This document shows positions 61,817-64,000 of a stretch of 64,000 bases of DNA, piece after piece. The DNA comes from an uncultured Verrucomicrobiae bacterium (lineage in GTDB: Bacteria > Verrucomicrobiota > Verrucomicrobiia > Limisphaerales > UBA1096): the NCBI GenBank assembly GCA_937770485.1, contig CALJHX010000012.1, positions 1-64,000 of the forward strand, written 5' to 3'. Below the pieces are notes generated by a model. It saw only the letters and a program-made list of their open reading frames with translations. It was not told the DNA's origin and ran no database searches. The position numbers were made by a program, and so were the translations under genes. The stretch's first letter is position 1, and each line of letters begins with the position of its first letter.

Positions 61817-62779
61817 ATGAAAATTTTAATCATTGCCGAACACAAAAACGGGCAACTCAGCGAAGCCACGCAGGAATTATTCGGTCTGCCGCTTGGCCAA
61901 GCGGAAGTCCACGCCGTCGTTGCCGGGGAGAGCGTCGAGTCGCTCGCCGGGCCGCTTGGCCAACTGGGCGCCGACAAGGTACATCTCATTGAATCGCCCG
62001 CCTTGGCCAGTGGCACCGGCGAATCTCTTGGCCAAGCGCTTGGCCAATTCATCCCGCAGCTCGCCCTCGACGTGGTGCTCGCCGCGCATTCGGCACAGGG
62101 CAAGGACTTGGCTCCACGCTTAGCCGCTGCGCTCGATGCTGCTCTAGCAACCGACTGTATCCAAGTGAGTTGCGATGGCGATAAGGTGACCGCGCGCCGC
62201 CCGGTTTACGCCGGCAAAGCCACGGCCGAAGTCGAGTTCACCGATGACGGCCTGAAGGTAATCACCGTCCGTCCGCGCACGGTCAAGCCGCCCGAGCCGG
62301 ACGCCGCTCGTAGCGCCTCGGTCGCCTCGGTCGTTGTCGAGTTGCTCGCACAAAAAACCGGGCTCAAGGAAATCATCGCCGGTGGCAACGAACGCCCGGA
62401 CGTCACCGAGGCGTCGATCATCGTGACCGGCGGCCGCTCGTTGGGCAGCGCGGAAAACTTTAGTATCATCGAGGATTTCGCCGATAGCATCGGCGCGGCG
62501 GTCGGTTCATCGCGCGCGGCGGTCGATGCCGGTTACCGGCCGTATCGTGACCAGGTCGGCCAGACCGGCAAGGTTGTGTCGCCGCAGGTTTACATTGCGT
62601 GTGGTGTCAGCGGCGCAATCCAGCACTTGGCAGGTATGCGCACTTCGAAGCACATCGTCGCCATTAACACAGACCCCGATGCGCCGATTTTCCAGTTGGC
62701 CGATTACGGCATCGTCGGTGATCTGTTCGAGGTTGTGCCTCAACTCACCGAAGCGGCGAAAAACCGGAACGGAAGTTGA
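61817..62779 (+). CDS. etfA: Electron transfer flavoprotein alpha subunit
   Basis: 320 residues. The C-terminal FAD-binding domain is complete: [54 protein letters not shown] and [20 protein letters not shown]. The first ~60 codons contain several iterated palindromes or near-copies, giving LGQAEV, LGQLGA and LGQALGQF; the longest forms a 20-bp palindrome at 62028-62047. The product pairs with EtfB. Its likely electron donor is the flavoprotein encoded next. Confidence 0.94.
   Translation: MKILIIAEHKNGQLSEATQELFGLPLGQAEVHAVVAGESVESLAGPLGQLGADKVHLIESPALASGTGESLGQALGQFIPQLALDVVLAAHSAQGKDLAPRLAAALDAALATDCIQVSCDGDKVTARRPVYAGKATAEVEFTDDGLKVITVRPRTVKPPEPDAARSASVASVVVELLAQKTGLKEIIAGGNERPDVTEASIIVTGGRSLGSAENFSIIEDFADSIGAAVGSSRAAVDAGYRPYRDQVGQTGKVVSPQVYIACGVSGAIQHLAGMRTSKHIVAINTDPDAPIFQLADYGIVGDLFEVVPQLTEAAKNRNGS
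62028..62047. repeat. 20-bp palindrome from two abutting copies of the iterated element
   Basis: TTGGCCAAGCGCTTGGCCAA is a perfect 20-bp palindrome inside etfA. It is one full copy plus an almost full copy sharing GCGC. A near-identical arrangement with one mismatch occurs at 27924-27945 in the long propeller gene. Confidence 0.85.
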
Positions 62780-62783
62780 CGAT

Positions 62784-64000
62784 ATGGACACGCTTGGAGA
62801 CGCAGAGATTGTGGTGATCGGCGGCGGGGGCGTCGGCTGCGGCGTGGTGCACAGCCTCTGCCAGGCCGGCAAAACCGACGTCCTGTTGCTTGAAAAAAAC
62901 GAAACGCTCGCCTCGGAGACGACCTCGCAGGCGGCCGGCCTGGTCGGCCAGGTTCGCACCAGTGTCGATCGTGTCAAGTTGGCGATGTGGTCGGTCAAGA
63001 CCTTCTCTGAGATGGAGGCGGAGCCGGAGGCCAAGCCGGGTTGGCGACAGGTCGGATCGTTGCGCGTGGCGTTGACTGAGGAGCGCGTGGTGGAGTTTGA
63101 GCAGATGAAAACCACCGCCGACGAGGCCGGCCTCGAGACGGCCTTCATCAGCAATGATGAGGCCAAGGCCAAGTGGCCAATGTTCGATTTTTCCACTGCC
63201 AAGAAAGTGCTGTGGTGTCCTAGCGACGGCTATCTGCAGCCTAACGATCTAGCGATGGCTTACGCCCATCGCGCTCGGCAAAAGGGCGGACACCTGGCTA
63301 CCGGTGTTACGGTAGAAGGCATCCGCATGGAAAATGGCCGTGTCACCGGGGTTGACACGAGCCAGGGCGCAATTGCCTGCGACACAGTCATCAATGCTGC
63401 CGGCGCGCACGCGTGGCATGTTGCGAAAATGGCAGGCCTCGAACTGCCTATTTTCCCGGTACGGCACGAATATTTTGTGAGCGTCGATGCTGAAGGAATG
63501 AAGCCGGAACTACCAGTGATGCGCGTGCCGGATGCCTCGCTTTATCTGCGTGCCGAGATCAATGGTCTGCTGCTTGGCGGCTGGGAGCCGGAGTCGCTGT
63601 CGCTAGCGCCGGATGATTTTGAGAATGGCCAGACGCCGCCGCGCGTCGAGGAGGATTGGGATGTAATGGGATGGTTCATCGAGCAGATCGCGCCGCTCTA
63701 CGGCAAAGCCGCCGACCTTGGTGTGCGCAGCATTTTCAAGGGCTGGCCGACGTTCGTGCCGGACGGTAAATTCATCATTGGCGAGAGCAGTCGCCTCAAG
63801 GGCTTTGTGATGGCCGGCGGCTGCAACGCGCACGGCGTGAGTGGCTCGGCCGGCATCGGCCGGCACGTGGTTGAGTCGATGCTCGAGCCGTTGCCGTCGG
63901 ACTACGTGCGAAGCCTCAGCCCAGATCGGTTCCTCGACAACGAGTGGAACGTAGCCGAGGCGCAGGCCAAGGCCAAGCGGATCTACGAAACCTACTATGG
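62784..64000 (+). CDS. FAD-dependent dimethylglycine/sarcosine dehydrogenase-like oxidoreductase (partial)
   Basis: At least 405 codons with no stop before the window end. The start ATG 62784 is 4 bases after etfA. The N-terminal DAO-family dinucleotide fold reads IVVIGGGGVGCGVVHSL, then LLLEKNETLASETTSQAAGL followed by VGQVRTSVDR, matching the AAGLVGQ region of dimethylglycine dehydrogenases. VINAAGAHAWHVAKMAGLEL, PIFPVRHEYFVS, FKGWPTFVPDGKFIIGES and GFVMAGGCNAHGVSGSAGIG complete the FAD domain. Whether the folate-binding C-terminal half of DMGDH follows cannot be seen. It probably passes electrons to EtfAB. Confidence 0.85.
   Translation, partial: MDTLGDAEIVVIGGGGVGCGVVHSLCQAGKTDVLLLEKNETLASETTSQAAGLVGQVRTSVDRVKLAMWSVKTFSEMEAEPEAKPGWRQVGSLRVALTEERVVEFEQMKTTADEAGLETAFISNDEAKAKWPMFDFSTAKKVLWCPSDGYLQPNDLAMAYAHRARQKGGHLATGVTVEGIRMENGRVTGVDTSQGAIACDTVINAAGAHAWHVAKMAGLELPIFPVRHEYFVSVDAEGMKPELPVMRVPDASLYLRAEINGLLLGGWEPESLSLAPDDFENGQTPPRVEEDWDVMGWFIEQIAPLYGKAADLGVRSIFKGWPTFVPDGKFIIGESSRLKGFVMAGGCNAHGVSGSAGIGRHVVESMLEPLPSDYVRSLSPDRFLDNEWNVAEAQAKAKRIYETYY

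Larger units (their letters stand above)
14407..62036. repeat. Dispersed iterated palindrome CTTGGCCAAG (about 31 perfect copies)
   Basis: Perfect copies start at 14407, 17752, 20264, 21960, 23422, 23592, 24710, 26321, 26341, 26455, 27270, 27924, 28218, 28891, 31867, 35145, 43731, 44390, 45425, 47305, 49221, 49924, 51169, 52032, 52284, 52997, 53456, 56386, 59134, 61892 and 62027. Many extend to GCTTGGCCAAGC or further. One-base variants (CTTGGCCAGG, CTTAGCCAAG, TTGGCCAA with other ends) are also frequent. Most copies are inside genes in any frame; six are intergenic. None occurs before 14.4 kb or from 35.2 to 43.7 kb. Counted by eye, so the number may be slightly off. Confidence 0.9.

Noticed and set aside
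14407-62036. Iterated palindrome as an insertion-sequence target or MITE
   Set aside because: Copies have no flanking duplications or internal sequence and occur inside many intact genes in frame.

Overview
The window looks like part of a Verrucomicrobiota chromosome, probably marine and from an uncultured lineage. This rests on protein style. There are secreted H-X-D-G-type prepilin-like proteins with the [16 protein letters not shown] leader, PSD1-type cytochrome remnants, PQQ-like propeller proteins and a Tat-exported Gfo/Idh/MocA oxidoreductase. There are also a XylR-type AraC regulator and very long secreted proteins built from jelly-roll-like repeats. No rRNA or other marker allows a firm placement.

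Layout. 1-12.8 kb: a tRNA-Leu(UAG), then a complete-looking type II secretion operon in the order E-F-G-H-I-J-K-L-M-C-D, led by a small RGG-rich secreted protein. The secretin is split into two genes. 12.8-15.8 kb: DAHP synthase (minus strand) behind a promoter, leader peptide and terminator that look like an attenuator, divergent from a PhoD-like phosphatase. 16-21 kb: a Gld-like ABC exporter operon (minus strand). 21.1-22.8 kb: plsY-gpsA for phospholipid synthesis. 22.8-34 kb: a PSD1 remnant, two PQQ-like propeller proteins, a MocA-type oxidoreductase, a broken secreted gene, a XylR-like regulator and an eight-heme cytochrome. 34-41.7 kb: a giant secreted repeat protein interrupted by one frameshift. 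41.7-44.2 kb: two small lipoproteins and two prepilin-like paralogues, the second decayed. 44.3-48.9 kb: phosphonate catabolism (phnA, phnY, phnW) plus a glutamine amidotransferase-like protein. 48.9-54.9 kb: a tight minus-strand operon with HAD, ALDH, Fe-ADH, a cyclase-like protein and two frameshifted genes. 54.9-59.7 kb: a second large secreted protein divergent from an unusual LuxR-type regulator. 59.7-64 kb: Rieske oxygenase, EtfB, EtfA and a dimethylglycine/sarcosine-dehydrogenase-like flavoprotein, cut by the window end; this looks like a methylamine (glycine-betaine type) demethylation module.

The most striking signal is not a gene. The perfect 10-bp palindrome CTTGGCCAAG occurs about 31 times between 14.4 and 62 kb, inside genes and between them, where well under one is expected by chance. 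It is absent from the first 14.4 kb (including the whole secretion cluster) and from 35.2-43.7 kb (most of the giant repeat gene). It behaves like the cyanobacterial HIP1 iterated palindrome. It writes Leu-Ala-Lys, Leu-Gly-Gln or Trp-Pro into proteins, and in one place two copies form a transcription terminator.

Functionally the genes suggest a heterotroph with heavy investment in secretion and surface proteins, able to use phosphonates and phosphate esters as phosphorus sources and methylated amines as carbon or nitrogen sources. Seven loci contain frameshifts or truncations, which means either real decay or indel errors in the assembly.
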